Position numbers and translations under genes: made by a program
Shown here: positions 63,402 through 64,000 of the stretch, piece after piece
How the letters are laid out: every line of letters begins with the position of its first letter
Numbering within the stretch: position 1 is the first letter of the stretch
Source: Pseudomonas fildesensis
Lineage (GTDB): Bacteria; Pseudomonadota; Gammaproteobacteria; Pseudomonadales; Pseudomonadaceae
NCBI RefSeq assembly: GCF_001050345.1
Contig: NZ_LFMW01000009.1
Location: 124,001 to 188,000, forward strand
Direction: 5' to 3'
Length of the DNA stretch: 64,000 bases
Notes under the pieces: model-generated
What the model saw: the letters and a program-made list of their open reading frames with translations, nothing else
The model's database searches: none
Told to the model about the DNA's origin: nothing

Positions 63402-64000
63402 CTAGAAACGGTAAGTGAGGTCGACGAGCAGGCGCAGATCGCGTTCGCGATCACCGTCATAAGGTCGGCTGATCAGGCTCAAGTTGGCGCCGGCTTCGAG
63501 TACGTCATTCCAGCGAACGCGTTGGCCGTAGCCGATAAGGCCGATGCCGCCGGTGGAATAATCGCGCTGGCTATAGGTACCCGCACCAACCTGGAACTGC
63601 TGACTCCACTGGGTCTCGTAGCGGTGATAGAGCACATGGTTGATGTTGACGGTGGGCAATACGCTGAAGTCCGACTTCGGATTGAAATACACCGTGTCTT
63701 CCTTGCTGTTTCGGCTGGCACCCACTTCCAGGCCCAGGTCCACTTGCACATGCGGCGAGCTGTAGATGCCCTCGCGACCGGTGAGCAAGGCTTCGACGCG
63801 GTCGTTGCCATCGCTGAAGTGGGAGGGGCTGAGGGACAGTTTCCACTCGCGGCTTTCATTGGCGCGCCAGCGGATAAAGCCGCTGCCACCGTTGGCGGTG
63901 ACACCGTCATTCAACGCGCGCAGCGGCGTGGTGGTCAGGAGATAGCCGAGGCTGCCGCCGTATTGCCAGTTGTCATTGATGTCGCGGGCGATCGACACGC
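63402..64000 (-). CDS. pgaA: PgaA, poly-GlcNAc export porin, C-terminal part
   Basis: The visible 198 residues are the end of an outer-membrane beta-barrel, alternating strands such as EWKLSLSPSHFSDG, VQVDLGLEVGASRN and RDLRLLVDLTYRF, with terminal Phe. Position before pgaB identifies it as PgaA. The 5' part with the TPR domain is outside the window. Confidence 0.88.
   Translation of the reverse strand, partial: VSIARDINDNWQYGGSLGYLLTTTPLRALNDGVTANGGSGFIRWRANESREWKLSLSPSHFSDGNDRVEALLTGREGIYSSPHVQVDLGLEVGASRNSKEDTVYFNPKSDFSVLPTVNINHVLYHRYETQWSQQFQVGAGTYSQRDYSTGGIGLIGYGQRVRWNDVLEAGANLSLISRPYDGDRERDLRLLVDLTYRF

Overview
The window reads as the chromosome of a fluorescent-group Pseudomonas. The markers are a pgaABCD exopolysaccharide operon, several Pseudomonas-type REP/BIME palindromes, two DUF3077 genes with a shared leader, an ECF-sigma/von Willebrand-factor block and a large two-partner-secretion (CdiB/CdiA) locus. 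GC-rich core genes (26.4-34.2 kb and 57-64 kb) alternate with AT-richer accessory DNA. All names rest on motifs and remembered family patterns; no database search was run.

Region 1, 1-16.3 kb, is a genomic island rich in DNA-modifying and defence genes. It holds a DNA adenine methylase whose stop overlaps the start of an HhH DNA glycosylase/lyase (cut by the window edge), an Mrr-type restriction endonuclease, small island genes, and a complete type I system in the order hsdM-hsdS-prrC-[DUF1016 remnant]-hsdR. The prrC gene encodes a latent anticodon nuclease with the R/E/H triad in place, and hsdS has a slippage-prone TAEL repeat. The island ends at 16269-16313 in a copy of the 3' part of a tRNA-Arg(CCG) gene, the expected attachment-site scar.

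Region 2, 16.3-26.2 kb, looks like an older island. It has a 5'-truncated DUF927 helicase, a coiled-coil protein, a non-coding block built of GGAACACC/GGTGTTCC repeats, a 1258-residue protein with an N-terminal PD-(D/E)XK-like domain and a STAND-like P-loop, a small membrane protein, and a frameshifted OLD-family ATPase/TOPRIM nuclease. It ends near a degenerate tRNA 3' end followed by a strong terminator, so two islands may have accreted at one tRNA locus.

Region 3, 26.4-34.2 kb, is core DNA: ECF sigma factor with a membrane partner, a VWA lipoprotein, three further lipoproteins and an autotransporter.

Region 4, 34.5-59 kb, is the most striking part. Reading along the minus strand, cdiB and cdiA (about 2,900 residues) come first. 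The cdiA tip carries a C39/papain-like cysteine-peptidase toxin followed by its immunity gene. Downstream lies a roughly 13-kb string of orphan toxin/immunity cassettes: deaminase, two unassigned or weakly assigned toxins, GIY-YIG nuclease with Imm26, the 3' half of a second cdiA with VENN motif, a toxin-43-like domain, a WHH nuclease with a SUKH immunity protein, a PD-(D/E)XK toxin, an RNase-like toxin and an ART-like toxin. Most cassettes start at a conserved DNA motif (GGTGCAAAAG, coding for G-A-K), have no start codon of their own, and abut the previous immunity gene. A 57-bp MITE-like palindrome (three full and two half copies) has broken or deleted several cassettes, and a DUF3077 element sits exactly where the second cdiA is truncated. 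The layout fits a reservoir from which the cdiA tip can be exchanged by recombination.

Region 5, 59.4-64 kb, has a large perfect REP inverted repeat and pgaD, pgaC, pgaB and the 3' end of pgaA, which make, deacetylate and export poly-N-acetylglucosamine.
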